This document shows positions 34,033-42,024 of a stretch of DNA of 42,063 nt, piece after piece (the first letter of the stretch is position 1; every line of letters starts with the position of its first letter). Where the stretch lies: the NCBI GenBank assembly GCA_947371775.1, contig CANBQX010000002.1, positions 1 to 42,063 of the forward strand. The letters run 5' to 3'. Origin of the DNA: Comamonadaceae bacterium. Its GTDB lineage: Bacteria > Pseudomonadota > Gammaproteobacteria > Burkholderiales > Burkholderiaceae_C. The notes beneath the pieces were generated by a model. That model made no database searches, was not told the DNA's origin, and saw nothing but the letters and a program-made list of their open reading frames with translations. The translations under genes and the position numbers were made by a program.

Positions 34033-35262
34033 ATGGCCCGTGAATACAAAGATTTGGTCGTCGGACTGGACATCGGCACCGCCAAAGTGATGGCGGTGGT
34101 AGCCGAGGTACTGCCCGGCGGCACCCTGCGCCTGGCGGGTTTTGGCTCCGCGCCCAGCAATGGACTCAAGCGCGGCGTGGTGGTCAACATTGACGCCACC
34201 GTGCACAGCATTCAGCAAGCGCTCAAAGAAGCCGAGCTGATGGCGGACTGCAAAATCACCCGTGTCTACACCGGCATCACGGGCAGCCACATCCGCGGCA
34301 TCAACTCCAGCGGCATGGTGGCGATCAAGGACCGCGAGGTCACCCAGGCCGATGTGACCCGTGTGGTGGAAACTGCCAAGGCCATTCACATCTCCAGCGA
34401 CCAGCGCCTGCTGTTGGTCGAACCCCAAGAATTCATCATCGACGGCCAAGACGTCAAAGAGCCTATCGGCATGAGCGGTATGCGCCTGGAAGCCAAGGTG
34501 CATATCGTGACCGGCGCACAAAGTGCGGCCGAGAACATCATCAAGTGCGTGCGCCGCTGCGGCCTGGAAGTCGAGCAGCTCATGCTCAACCCGCTGGCCT
34601 CGAGCCTGTCGGTGCTGACCGAAGATGAGCGTGAACTCGGCGTGGCGCTGGTCGATATTGGCGCAGGCACCACCGACATCGCCATCTTTACCAACGGCGC
34701 CATTCGCCACACCGCCGTTATTCCGATCGCAGGCGACTTGATTACCAGCGACATCGCCATGGCGCTGCGCACCCCGACCAAAGACGCTGAAGAAATCAAG
34801 GTCGAAAGCGGGCACGCCAAGCAGGTGCTGGTAGACCCCGACGTGCAGGTCGAAGTGCCGGGCCTGGGCGACCGCAGCCCGCGCATGCTCAGCCGCCAGG
34901 CACTGGCAGGTGTGATCGAGCCGCGCATTGAAGAAATCTTTACCCTGGTGAACCAGGTCATGCGTGAGTCGGGCTTCGAAGAAGTGCTGTCTTCGGGCAT
35001 TGTGCTCACCGGCGGCAGCTGCGTCATGCCGGGCATGGTGGAGCTGGGCGAGGACATCTTCCTCAAGCCGGTGCGCCGCGGCATTCCGCTGTATTCCAAC
35101 GCGCTGGCGGACATGGTGGCCCAGCCCCGCGCGGCGGTGGTCATGGGCTTTCTGGAAGAGGCCCGTATCGCGCGCATGCGAGGCATCAAAGTGGCGCAAA
35201 AAAGCGGCTCCGTCAAGAGTGCTTTTGGCCAGATCCGAGACTTCTTCGCGGGGAACTTTTAA
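34033..35262 (+). CDS. ftsA: Cell division protein FtsA
   Basis: FtsA is an actin-like ATPase that tethers FtsZ filaments to the membrane. The 409-residue protein has VGLDIGTAKVMAVVAE (phosphate 1), the 1C insertion domain in the first third, LVDIGAGTTDIAIF (phosphate 2) and IVLTGGSCVMPGMVEL (adenosine block). The C-terminus ends in a short amphipathic helix (FGQIRDFFAGNF), the usual membrane-targeting sequence. It lies 24 bp after ftsQ and 152 bp before ftsZ. Confidence 0.97.
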   Translation: MAREYKDLVVGLDIGTAKVMAVVAEVLPGGTLRLAGFGSAPSNGLKRGVVVNIDATVHSIQQALKEAELMADCKITRVYTGITGSHIRGINSSGMVAIKDREVTQADVTRVVETAKAIHISSDQRLLLVEPQEFIIDGQDVKEPIGMSGMRLEAKVHIVTGAQSAAENIIKCVRRCGLEVEQLMLNPLASSLSVLTEDERELGVALVDIGAGTTDIAIFTNGAIRHTAVIPIAGDLITSDIAMALRTPTKDAEEIKVESGHAKQVLVDPDVQVEVPGLGDRSPRMLSRQALAGVIEPRIEEIFTLVNQVMRESGFEEVLSSGIVLTGGSCVMPGMVELGEDIFLKPVRRGIPLYSNALADMVAQPRAAVVMGFLEEARIARMRGIKVAQKSGSVKSAFGQIRDFFAGNF

Positions 35263-35414
35263 ATGCATCAATTTATACCGTTTGATACGCAAAAATCGGT
35301 CTCGCACAGGGCACAATTACGGTGGCTGCCGCGTGCCGGGCCGCTATGGCGAAGTTCCACTTTTTTGATACCGCTTTTTTCATTTTCCGTTTGCAAAACC
35401 ATTAGGAGCTCCGC
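35263..35414 (+). promoter_or_regulatory. ftsA-ftsZ intergenic region with probable extra ftsZ expression signals
   Basis: At 152 bp this is the longest gap inside the cluster. It holds two copies of TTTGATAC (35281-35288 and 35364-35371), an AT-rich stretch near the second, and AGGAG (35404-35408) at 6-nt spacing before the ftsZ ATG. TTGATA inside each copy could act as a -35 box, but I found no well-spaced -10. A promoter dedicated to ftsZ is plausible, not shown. Confidence 0.35.
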
Positions 35415-36704
35415 ATGTCCATCGAACTAATTGAAGACGAATCGTTCAACCAAGGTACCTTGATCAAGGTCATTGGCGTGGGCGGCGGCGGAGGCAACGC
35501 AGTCGAGTACATGATCCAGTCTTCGGTCAACGGCGTGGAGTTCATTTGCGCCAACACCGATGCCCAGGCACTCAACCGCAGCAGTGCGCACCGCCGCATT
35601 CAATTGGGCGAGAGCGGTTTGGGTGCAGGCAGCCGTCCTGACAAGGGCAAACTGTCCGCCGAGCAGGCGGAGGCCGATATCCGCATCGCGCTGGAAGGCG
35701 CCAACATGCTCTTCATCACCGCCGGCATGGGCGGCGGCACCGGAACCGGCGCCGCACCCATCATCGCCAAGGTGGCCAAAGAGATGGGCATCCTGACGGT
35801 GGGCGTGGTGACCAAGCCCTTTGAATTCGAAGGTGGCCCGCGCATGAAAAATGCCGATGCCGGTCTGGCCGAACTCGAAAACAATGTCGACTCCTTGATC
35901 GTGGTGCTCAACGAGAAATTGCTCGAAGTGCTGGGCGACGACGTGAGCCAGGACGAGGCCTTTGCCTATGCCAACGACGTGCTGAAAAACGCCGTGGGCG
36001 GCATTGCCGAAATCATCAACGTGCCTGGCCATGTGAACGTCGACTTCGAAGACGTGCGCACCGTCATGAGCGAGCAAGGCAAAGCCATGATGGGCACCGC
36101 CCTGGCCAAGGGCCCGGACCGTGCGCGCATTGCCGCCGAGCAAGCGGTGGCCTGCCCTCTGCTCGAAGGCATTGACCTCTCCGGCGCCAAGGGCGTTCTG
36201 GTGTTGATCACCGCTGCCAAGGGCTCGCTCAAATTGAGCGAATCCAAACTGGCGATGAACACCATCCGCGCCTTTGCCTCGTCCGAAGCGCATGTGATTT
36301 ACGGCACGGCCTACGACGACAGCCTGGTCGACCAGGTGCGCGTCACCGTGGTCGCGACCGGCCTGGGCCGTCAGGGTACGCACCGCCGCACCGCACCTCC
36401 GCTGCAAGTGCTGCGCACCGGTACCGACAACGTGCCCTTCAACGTGCCCACCTTGAACAATGCCGTCGGCAACGCGGGCGTGCAGCGTGGCTCTAGCGTG
36501 AGCCCCATGGCTTCCATGGGTGGCGCAAGTGCTGCCACCAGCATGGGCGCCAGCGCCGCACCCCAGGCGGACTACGGCACCATGAGCACGCCTGCTGTCT
36601 GGCGCGGAACCCGCACCTCGGCAGCGCAAAAAGTGGACGCGCTGTCCAGCGGCGGTATGGACGACTACGAAATCCCGGCGTTCTTGCGCAAACAGGCGGA
36701 TTGA
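35415..36704 (+). CDS. ftsZ: Cell division GTPase FtsZ
   Basis: FtsZ, the tubulin homologue, polymerises into the Z ring that organises division. The 429-residue protein has IKVIGVGGGGGNAV at the N-terminus, the tubulin signature GGGTGTG (106-112), FEFEGGPRM and the T7 loop NVDFEDVRTVM. The disordered linker (about 320-410, Ser/Ala/Met-rich) is short, and the conserved C-terminal peptide is DYEIPAFLRKQAD, which binds FtsA and other partners. AGGAG precedes the ATG. A strong intrinsic terminator follows 33 bp after the stop, so ftsZ closes the main cluster transcript. Confidence 0.99.
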   Translation: MSIELIEDESFNQGTLIKVIGVGGGGGNAVEYMIQSSVNGVEFICANTDAQALNRSSAHRRIQLGESGLGAGSRPDKGKLSAEQAEADIRIALEGANMLFITAGMGGGTGTGAAPIIAKVAKEMGILTVGVVTKPFEFEGGPRMKNADAGLAELENNVDSLIVVLNEKLLEVLGDDVSQDEAFAYANDVLKNAVGGIAEIINVPGHVNVDFEDVRTVMSEQGKAMMGTALAKGPDRARIAAEQAVACPLLEGIDLSGAKGVLVLITAAKGSLKLSESKLAMNTIRAFASSEAHVIYGTAYDDSLVDQVRVTVVATGLGRQGTHRRTAPPLQVLRTGTDNVPFNVPTLNNAVGNAGVQRGSSVSPMASMGGASAATSMGASAAPQADYGTMSTPAVWRGTRTSAAQKVDALSSGGMDDYEIPAFLRKQAD

Positions 36705-36737
36705 TCGTCGTTGACGAACCTCTGAGTTCGATTGCAT

Positions 36738-36766
36738 GCGGGCCCTTCGGGGCCCGCACTGCTTTT
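36738..36766 (+). terminator. Intrinsic terminator after ftsZ
   Basis: The perfect 8-bp GC stem GCGGGCCC / GGGCCCGC has a very stable TTCG tetraloop, followed within 6 nt by TTTT. It lies 33 bp after the ftsZ stop and directly before the lpxC -10 element. The T-run is short, so some read-through into lpxC is possible. Confidence 0.85.
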
Positions 36767-36771
36767 ACAAT
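36766..36771 (+). promoter_or_regulatory. -10 element of lpxC
   Basis: TACAAT lies 6 nt before the lpxC GTG. A start about 7 nt downstream of the hexamer would coincide with the start codon. The -35 position falls inside the terminator stem and shows no good match. Confidence 0.5.
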
Positions 36772-36777
36772 CCATCG

Positions 36778-37701
36778 GTGCTCAAACAAAGAACCCTCAA
36801 ATCCATCACCCGCGCCGTAGGTGTCGGCTTGCACAGCGGCCAGCGGGTGGAGATCACCCTGCGGCCTGCCGCGCCCAACACCGGCATCGTGTTTAGGCGG
36901 GTGGATTTGCCCCACCCCGTGGACATTGCGGTCTCGACCGACGCGGTCACGGATACGCGCCTGGCGTCCACGCTGTCGGCGGGCGGCGCCAAGGTGCACA
37001 CCGTAGAGCATTTGATGTCGGCCTGCGCCGGTTTGGGCGTGGACAACATGGTGGTGGACATCACTGCCGAAGAAGTTCCCATCCTGGACGGCTCGGCCGC
37101 ATCGTTTGTGTTTTTGCTGCAAAGCGCGGGCATTGAGATGCAAAACGCGCCACGTCGCTTTATCCGTGCCAAAGCGCCCATCACCGTGCGCGAAGGTATG
37201 CCTGGCAATGAAAAATGGGCCACGCTGGAACCCTTTCATGGCTTCAAGCTCACCTTTGCCATCGACTTCAACCACCCCGCAGTGGACTCCACCGGTCAGA
37301 TGGTGGAGTTTGATTTGAGCGTGGGCTCGTATGCCCGTGACATTGCGCGCGCACGCACCTTCGGTTTCACCAAAGACGTCGAAATGATGCGCTCCAACGG
37401 CTTGGCGCTGGGTGGCGGTCTGGACAACGCCATCGTGATGGACGACTACAAAGTGCTCAATGCGGACGGCTTGCGCTACGACGACGAGTTTGTGAAGCAC
37501 AAGATTTTGGACGCCATGGGCGATTTGTACATCGTGGGCATGCCCCTGCTGGCGCACTACCGCGCCCACCGTTCGGGCCATGCGCTCAACAACCTGCTGC
37601 TGCGCCAGCTCCAGGCCCAGCCCGAGGCCTGGGAGGTGGTGACCTTCGAAGAAGAGCGCAAAGCGCCCGCCGGATTTGCGCAGCTCGCGCCGCAGTGGTA
37701 A
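36778..37701 (+). CDS. lpxC: UDP-3-O-acyl-N-acetylglucosamine deacetylase LpxC
   Basis: LpxC is a zinc amidase catalysing the committed step of lipid A synthesis. I start it at the GTG at 36778: VLKQRTLKSITRAVGVGLHSG matches the usual LpxC N-terminus and gives 307 residues. The in-frame ATG at 36736 lies inside the ftsZ terminator stem and adds 14 unrelated residues. Zinc ligands are H78 (TVEH), H241 and D245 (HKILD); the general base is E77 and the second catalytic His is H268 (SGHALNN). There is no ribosome-binding site before the GTG. Lipid A is then finished by enzymes such as the two acyltransferases at 4.4-6.1 kb. Confidence 0.97.
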   Translation: MLKQRTLKSITRAVGVGLHSGQRVEITLRPAAPNTGIVFRRVDLPHPVDIAVSTDAVTDTRLASTLSAGGAKVHTVEHLMSACAGLGVDNMVVDITAEEVPILDGSAASFVFLLQSAGIEMQNAPRRFIRAKAPITVREGMPGNEKWATLEPFHGFKLTFAIDFNHPAVDSTGQMVEFDLSVGSYARDIARARTFGFTKDVEMMRSNGLALGGGLDNAIVMDDYKVLNADGLRYDDEFVKHKILDAMGDLYIVGMPLLAHYRAHRSGHALNNLLLRQLQAQPEAWEVVTFEEERKAPAGFAQLAPQW

Positions 37702-37750
37702 GGCGTAACGCGCCTAAACCACAACGTTTACCACAACCTTCACCGCAACC

Positions 37751-38296
37751 CTAGCGGCTGCGGCCTGCCCGGTAGCTGCCGTCCCCCGCACCCAGACCGT
37801 CGGCCTTGGCAATCCGGGCCATGGCCGCCCCCGCATGGGCATGGGTGATGGCCAAACCCAAGCCATCGGCAGCATCGGGCCCGGGCAAGCCCGGTAGCGA
37901 AAGCAAGCGCCGCACCATTTCTTGAATTTGCGTTTTGTCCGCGCGGCCATAGCCCACCACCGCCTGCTTCATTTGCAGTGCGGTGTACTCGGCCACCGCC
38001 AGGTTGGCGTGTACCAAGGCAGTGAGCAAGGCACCGCGCGCCTGACCGAGCAAGAGTGTGGACTGCGGGTTGACGTTCACGAAGACGATTTCAATCGACG
38101 CGCAGTCCGGCTGGTAGCGCTCAATCACTTCACCCACGCCATCGAACAGCACTTTCAGCCGCGCGGGCAGCGCTTTGGTCTCGAGGTGGTGGGTGGTGAT
38201 GGTGCCGCTGGCCACGTAGCGCAGAGTGGCACCCTCCTGGTCGATCACGCCAAAACCTGTGGTGCGCAAACCGGGGTCGATGCCCAGAATTCTCAT
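37751..38296 (-). CDS. ruvC: Holliday junction resolvase RuvC
   Basis: RuvC is the endonuclease that cuts Holliday junctions in the RuvABC recombination-repair complex. Its 181 residues start MRILGIDPGLRTTGFGV. The catalytic acidic residues are visible as D7 (IDPG), E69 (ASIEIVF), and D141 and D144 (DAADGLGLAI), in family order. The C-terminus has a Gly/Arg-rich tail slightly longer than usual. Its ATG overlaps the mtgA stop as ATGA. It ends 49 bp from the convergent lpxC, with only a weak 5-bp hairpin (37701-37715) between them. Confidence 0.97.
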   Translation of the reverse strand: MRILGIDPGLRTTGFGVIDQEGATLRYVASGTITTHHLETKALPARLKVLFDGVGEVIERYQPDCASIEIVFVNVNPQSTLLLGQARGALLTALVHANLAVAEYTALQMKQAVVGYGRADKTQIQEMVRRLLSLPGLPGPDAADGLGLAITHAHAGAAMARIAKADGLGAGDGSYRAGRSR

Positions 38297-39036
38297 GGTG
38301 CTTTCCCGGGCAAGCGGGCATCGCCCATGCGCCCCACAATCACCAATGCCCGCGCGCTGAGGTAGTCGGAATTGGGAAGTTTTTCAAAATAGCGGGGCCG
38401 GGGCAGCATGACGACCAAGCGCGCGGCCTCATAGGCACTGAGGCTGGCCGCGCTTTTGCGAAAGTAATGCTGGGCTGCGGCCTCGGCACCAAACACGCCC
38501 TCACCCCACTCTACGCTGTTGAGGTAAATCTCCAAAATGCGCTGCTTGCCCAGCAGCTTTTCCAGCAGCAGGGTCAGCACCAATTCCTGGGACTTGCGCA
38601 GCAGGGTGCGCTCGCCCGACAAAAACAAATTCTTGGCCAGTTGCTGGGTGATGGTGGAGCCACCCACCACTTTGGGTGGCTTGGCGTTCTTGCTGTTGGC
38701 CGCCGCCGTTTGGCTGGCGCGGTCTTCGGCTTTGGCATTTTTCGCCCAGGCTTTTTCCAGCGCCGCCCAGTCCAAGCCGTCGTGCGTGCTGAAGCTGTCG
38801 TCCTCGGAGGCAATCACCGCGCGCTTGAGTTGGGTGCTGAGCTGGGCATCGTCGCGCCACTGCTGCTTCCAGCGCACGCTGCCACGGTTTTGCAGCAATT
38901 GCCAGGCCTGTGAACGCTCAAAAGCTGTGGACTGCGGAGCGATCCACTGCATGCTGGCAATGCGCAGCACAAAAAACAGCTGCAGGCCCACCAGCGCACA
39001 CAGGCACACGACCAAAAATCGCATCAGCACTCTCAT
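38293..39036 (-). CDS. mtgA: Monofunctional biosynthetic peptidoglycan transglycosylase MtgA
   Basis: MtgA is a GT51 enzyme that polymerises lipid II glycan without a transpeptidase domain, anchored in the inner membrane. The 247-residue protein has an N-terminal helix (about 5-25) and the GT51 motifs AVIASEDDSFSTHDGLDW (catalytic E78), GGSTITQQLAKNLFLS, RKSQELVLTLLLEKLLGKQR and YLNSVEWGEGVFG. A Lys/Ala-rich insert of about 20 residues (EDRASQTAAANSKNAKPPK) lies between the first two motifs, where many homologues have little. It overlaps the TonB-like gene and ruvC as ATGA at both ends. Confidence 0.96.
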   Translation of the reverse strand: MRVLMRFLVVCLCALVGLQLFFVLRIASMQWIAPQSTAFERSQAWQLLQNRGSVRWKQQWRDDAQLSTQLKRAVIASEDDSFSTHDGLDWAALEKAWAKNAKAEDRASQTAAANSKNAKPPKVVGGSTITQQLAKNLFLSGERTLLRKSQELVLTLLLEKLLGKQRILEIYLNSVEWGEGVFGAEAAAQHYFRKSAASLSAYEAARLVVMLPRPRYFEKLPNSDYLSARALVIVGRMGDARLPGKAP

Positions 39037-39911
39037 TGCGGCACCATCGCTTTGGTTTGCAAGGTCGCGTCCTTGGTAAAGGTAAACCGCGACACCAGCA
39101 CCAACTGGTCCACGGTCTTGCGCATTTCCGGCGTGAAGGGTCCAAACGGCCCCGCCGTGCGCGCAATGGCTTGGGCGCGGCGGTCCAGGTCGGGGTTGCC
39201 CGAATGCTTGACCACCTCCGCCTCCAGCACCACGCCGCGCGCGTCCACCGTGAGCACCATGGTCAGGCTGCCATAGAGTTTTTGCCCGCCCTTCTCGGGA
39301 AAGTGTGCATCGCCCTGGGCTTCAATCGCTTGGCGCATGGTGTCGTAGTACAGCGCATAGCTGGCCTCTTTGACAGCCGGGCTCAAAAAACGTTTGCGTG
39401 GACGTGCGTTCTCTGCATTGATGCGGTTCTCAATTTTGGCCAGAAGGTTGACCATTTCACGCCGTTTTTTTTCTTGCTCTGCGCGCTGCTCTGCGGTCTG
39501 GTTGCTGCGCGCCTGTGCCTCGGTCAGTGCGGCGAGTTGCTGTTTGACACGGCTCAGCAGCAGGTTTTGTTGCTGCTGCAGGTTTTGGCGCGTGGCATCT
39601 GCTGCGGTTGCGGTCAGATCTCCGTCCTGGGACGAAGGTGCGTTGGCCATCATGGTGCTGGCCATGCCCTGGGCGGCGTCGCCGCCACCGGCCAAGGACG
39701 CTTGCGCCACGGCTTGCGCCTCAACGGGGGGAACTTCGCTGCGGGCGTTGACCAGCACCACTTCCAGGGCGTTGTCGGCAAAGATGCGGTCGAACTGCTG
39801 CGGACTGACGATGCGCAAGGTCAGCACGGCCCCATGCAGCGCCAGCGACACCAGCAAGGTCTTTTGGAACAGGCTGCGTTGCAGCCACCAACGGGTCAGC
39901 GTCTGTCGCAT
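39033..39911 (-). CDS. TonB/TolA-like energy-transducer family protein
   Basis: The 292-residue protein has an N-terminal membrane helix (about 16-34, KTLLVSLALHGAVLTLRIV) containing the conserved Ser-x4-His pattern (SLALH) of TonB/TolA anchors. A long Gln/Ala/Glu-rich helical segment follows (about 108-165), then a C-terminal TonB-type domain (SLTMVLTVDARGVVLEAEVV, then GNPDLDRRAQAIARTAGPFG). The Pro-rich TonB spacer is absent and the coiled helix is closer to TolA. No receptor or exbBD genes lie nearby. It is embedded in an operon with an RNase, mtgA and ruvC, so a cell-envelope role is possible but its partner is unknown. Confidence 0.85.
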   Translation of the reverse strand: MRQTLTRWWLQRSLFQKTLLVSLALHGAVLTLRIVSPQQFDRIFADNALEVVLVNARSEVPPVEAQAVAQASLAGGGDAAQGMASTMMANAPSSQDGDLTATAADATRQNLQQQQNLLLSRVKQQLAALTEAQARSNQTAEQRAEQEKKRREMVNLLAKIENRINAENARPRKRFLSPAVKEASYALYYDTMRQAIEAQGDAHFPEKGGQKLYGSLTMVLTVDARGVVLEAEVVKHSGNPDLDRRAQAIARTAGPFGPFTPEMRKTVDQLVLVSRFTFTKDATLQTKAMVPQ

Positions 39912-39928
39912 GCTTGGCGCGCCCGTCT

Positions 39929-41971
39929 TTAGCTGGCGTCCCCCACCGGGGCCTCATCGATATCCACAGCAATGGCGATCGGCCCGGCCGTGTCTTCGTC
40001 ATCGTCTGGCGCCTCATCGGCCGGCGCATCACTGGCATCCGGTACATCCAAACGCTCTATGACAGTGCCCTGAATGTCCAAGGTGATCAAGTCCATCTCG
40101 CCGAGCCGAACCTGCACGCGTGCGCCACGCGGCAAGCCTTGGGCACCCACCACCGGCAGCACCAATGGCAGGGCGTCGGCGCGCACCATGTTGTCCTTGA
40201 ACACGGTGCATACCAGCGTCTCCACGCTGTTGTGTTGCAGGTACTTCAAGGTCCAAAAACGCTCCATGGCGCTTTGGTAGCCGTTGTACGCGCTGTAGGC
40301 CGCGTCGAAGCTGGAAATAATGGAAAACAGCGCCGCGTCTTTGGGCTTGAAAGGCGCGGCCAAAGCCGCCGTGCTGCCGTGCCGGGCGCAGGCAATGATT
40401 TGCCACTGGTTCACCAGGTCGGTGTAGCGGCGCAGGGGCGAGGTGCTCCAGGCATAGCTTTTGACGCCAATGCCGGCGTGCGGGAGCGCTTTGGTGCCCA
40501 TGCGCACTTTGACGCCCGGCGCCAGCGACGCCTGGCTGCGGTAGATGGCGGGCACCCCGAGCTCGGCCATCCAGGAGCCCCAGCTGCTGTTGGCCAAAAT
40601 CATGGCTTCGGCCACGATCAGGTCCAGCGGTGCGCCGCGCTGGCGGGTGCTGATCAGCACCTGCTCGTCGCCCTGGGGCACCACGCCGTTATTGCCCACG
40701 AGTTTGAAGTTGTAATCCGGCCGGTTGAAGGTCTCGGGTTTGCCCCGTACCACTTCGCGCTTGGCCTTGAGGTCGCGTGCCAGTCGGTGCAAAAAGGCCA
40801 GGCTGGGCTGCAGTCCGGTCAAGGGCGCAGGCTCGCTGCCGGCTTCTGCCAGCGGGGTTTGCAACCATTCTTCGGTGACGATGGCGTCCAACTGGTCGTG
40901 GCGCAGGTTGTGGCTGATGGGCACGCTCTCCAGACGCGTCTGCGTTGACGTGATCGTGAGCGTGGCCTCGTCAAAAGTGACGTACAAAGACACTGCCGGG
41001 CAGTCGCGGCCCTCTTGCAAGGTGTAGGTCTGCACCACCGCATCCGGCAGCATGGTGACTTTGTAGCCCGGCATGTAGACGGTGGACAGGCGCGCACGGC
41101 CCAGGCGGTCGATCTCACTGTCTGGCTGCACAGCCAAACCCGGCGCGGCAATGTGCACGCCCACGGTGACCGATCCGCTGCCCAAGCCTTGCACCGACAA
41201 AGCGTCGTCAATCTCGGTGGTCGCGGAGTCGTCGATCGAAAAGGCCGACACGCTTGCGCGCTCCAGCACCTCAGCCACCTGCGGCGCGGCAAGGGCCGCA
41301 AAGCCCACCCCCTGCGGAAAGTTTTCCAGCAAGAAGCGCTTCCAATGGAACTGGTAGGGCGAATCAATCGCGCCGCTGCGCTGCAGCAAGTCCAGGGGGG
41401 CTGTGCGGGTGGCCCGCGAGGCGTCCACCACCGCCTTGTATTCCGGGGCGTTTTTGTCGGGCTTGAACAGAATTTTGTACAGCTGCTCGCGCACGGGTTG
41501 CGGGCACACGCCGTCGGCCAACTCCTGCGCCCACTGCGCAATCAGCGCCACCGTGGCTTTTTTCTTTTCAATCGCTGCGAGCGCCTGGGCAATCACATCG
41601 GCCGATGCTTTGCGAAAAAAGCCTTTGCCTGCGCGGCGGAAGTAGTGCGGCGCCTCAAACAGGCGAAACAACATGGCCGCTTGCTGCTCCAGCGTCGCGT
41701 CCTTGCTGAAGTACTCGCGCGCCAGGGTGGCAAAGGCAAACTCTTCCTCCGGGGAAAACTCCCAGGCCAGCTCCAGCTCAATGCTTTCACTCAGGGCCTG
41801 GGCCGACGCCATGAACGCGGCCGGCGCGGGCTTTTCGAAGCGCAGCAGCACATGGGCCGCCTTGACCTTGACGCGCTTGCCACTGTCGAGCTCGACTTGC
41901 ACCGAAGCATCGCTCTCTGACAGCACCCGACCGGCCATGAATTTTCCGGCTTCATCAAACATTACAAACAT
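39929..41971 (-). CDS. RNase II/RNase R family 3'-5' exoribonuclease (RNB domain)
   Basis: The 680-residue protein carries an RNB exonuclease domain that degrades RNA processively from the 3' end. The active-site block FSIDDSATTEIDDALSV (about 244-260) supplies the metal-binding Asp residues, VHIAAPGLAV follows, and TSPLRRYTDLVNQWQI is the conserved C-terminal RNB block. The N-terminal 240 residues are helical and unlike the cold-shock domains of E. coli RNase R, and no clear S1 domain is seen; it ends in an acidic tail (about 640-680). The start is the ATG at 41971; the TTG at 42046 would add 25 non-family residues. It leads the operon with the TonB-like gene 17 bp on. Confidence 0.9.
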   Translation of the reverse strand: MFVMFDEAGKFMAGRVLSESDASVQVELDSGKRVKVKAAHVLLRFEKPAPAAFMASAQALSESIELELAWEFSPEEEFAFATLAREYFSKDATLEQQAAMLFRLFEAPHYFRRAGKGFFRKASADVIAQALAAIEKKKATVALIAQWAQELADGVCPQPVREQLYKILFKPDKNAPEYKAVVDASRATRTAPLDLLQRSGAIDSPYQFHWKRFLLENFPQGVGFAALAAPQVAEVLERASVSAFSIDDSATTEIDDALSVQGLGSGSVTVGVHIAAPGLAVQPDSEIDRLGRARLSTVYMPGYKVTMLPDAVVQTYTLQEGRDCPAVSLYVTFDEATLTITSTQTRLESVPISHNLRHDQLDAIVTEEWLQTPLAEAGSEPAPLTGLQPSLAFLHRLARDLKAKREVVRGKPETFNRPDYNFKLVGNNGVVPQGDEQVLISTRQRGAPLDLIVAEAMILANSSWGSWMAELGVPAIYRSQASLAPGVKVRMGTKALPHAGIGVKSYAWSTSPLRRYTDLVNQWQIIACARHGSTAALAAPFKPKDAALFSIISSFDAAYSAYNGYQSAMERFWTLKYLQHNSVETLVCTVFKDNMVRADALPLVLPVVGAQGLPRGARVQVRLGEMDLITLDIQGTVIERLDVPDASDAPADEAPDDDEDTAGPIAIAVDIDEAPVGDAS

Positions 41972-42012
41972 GGCGGGGATTGTCCCATGGCGCAGGCAAC
42001 GACCGCCCACCG

Positions 42013-42018
42013 GATAAT
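42013..42018 (+). promoter_or_regulatory. Candidate -10 element of the rightmost divergent gene
   Basis: GATAAT lies 6 nt before an ATG with no ribosome-binding site, the same geometry as lpxC. No clear -35 box is visible. Confidence 0.35.
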
Positions 42019-42024
42019 CGCACC

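Noticed and set aside
33868..35316. A 482-codon minus-strand frame opposite ftsA
   Set aside because: No start signals or domains; it is antisense to an intact, conserved gene.
36736..36777. ATG at 36736 as the lpxC start
   Set aside because: It precedes and runs through the ftsZ terminator stem, and the added residues do not match the LpxC family.
37701..37715. Hairpin AGGCG/CGCCT after lpxC as a terminator
   Set aside because: The stem is only 5 bp with no T-run on either strand.
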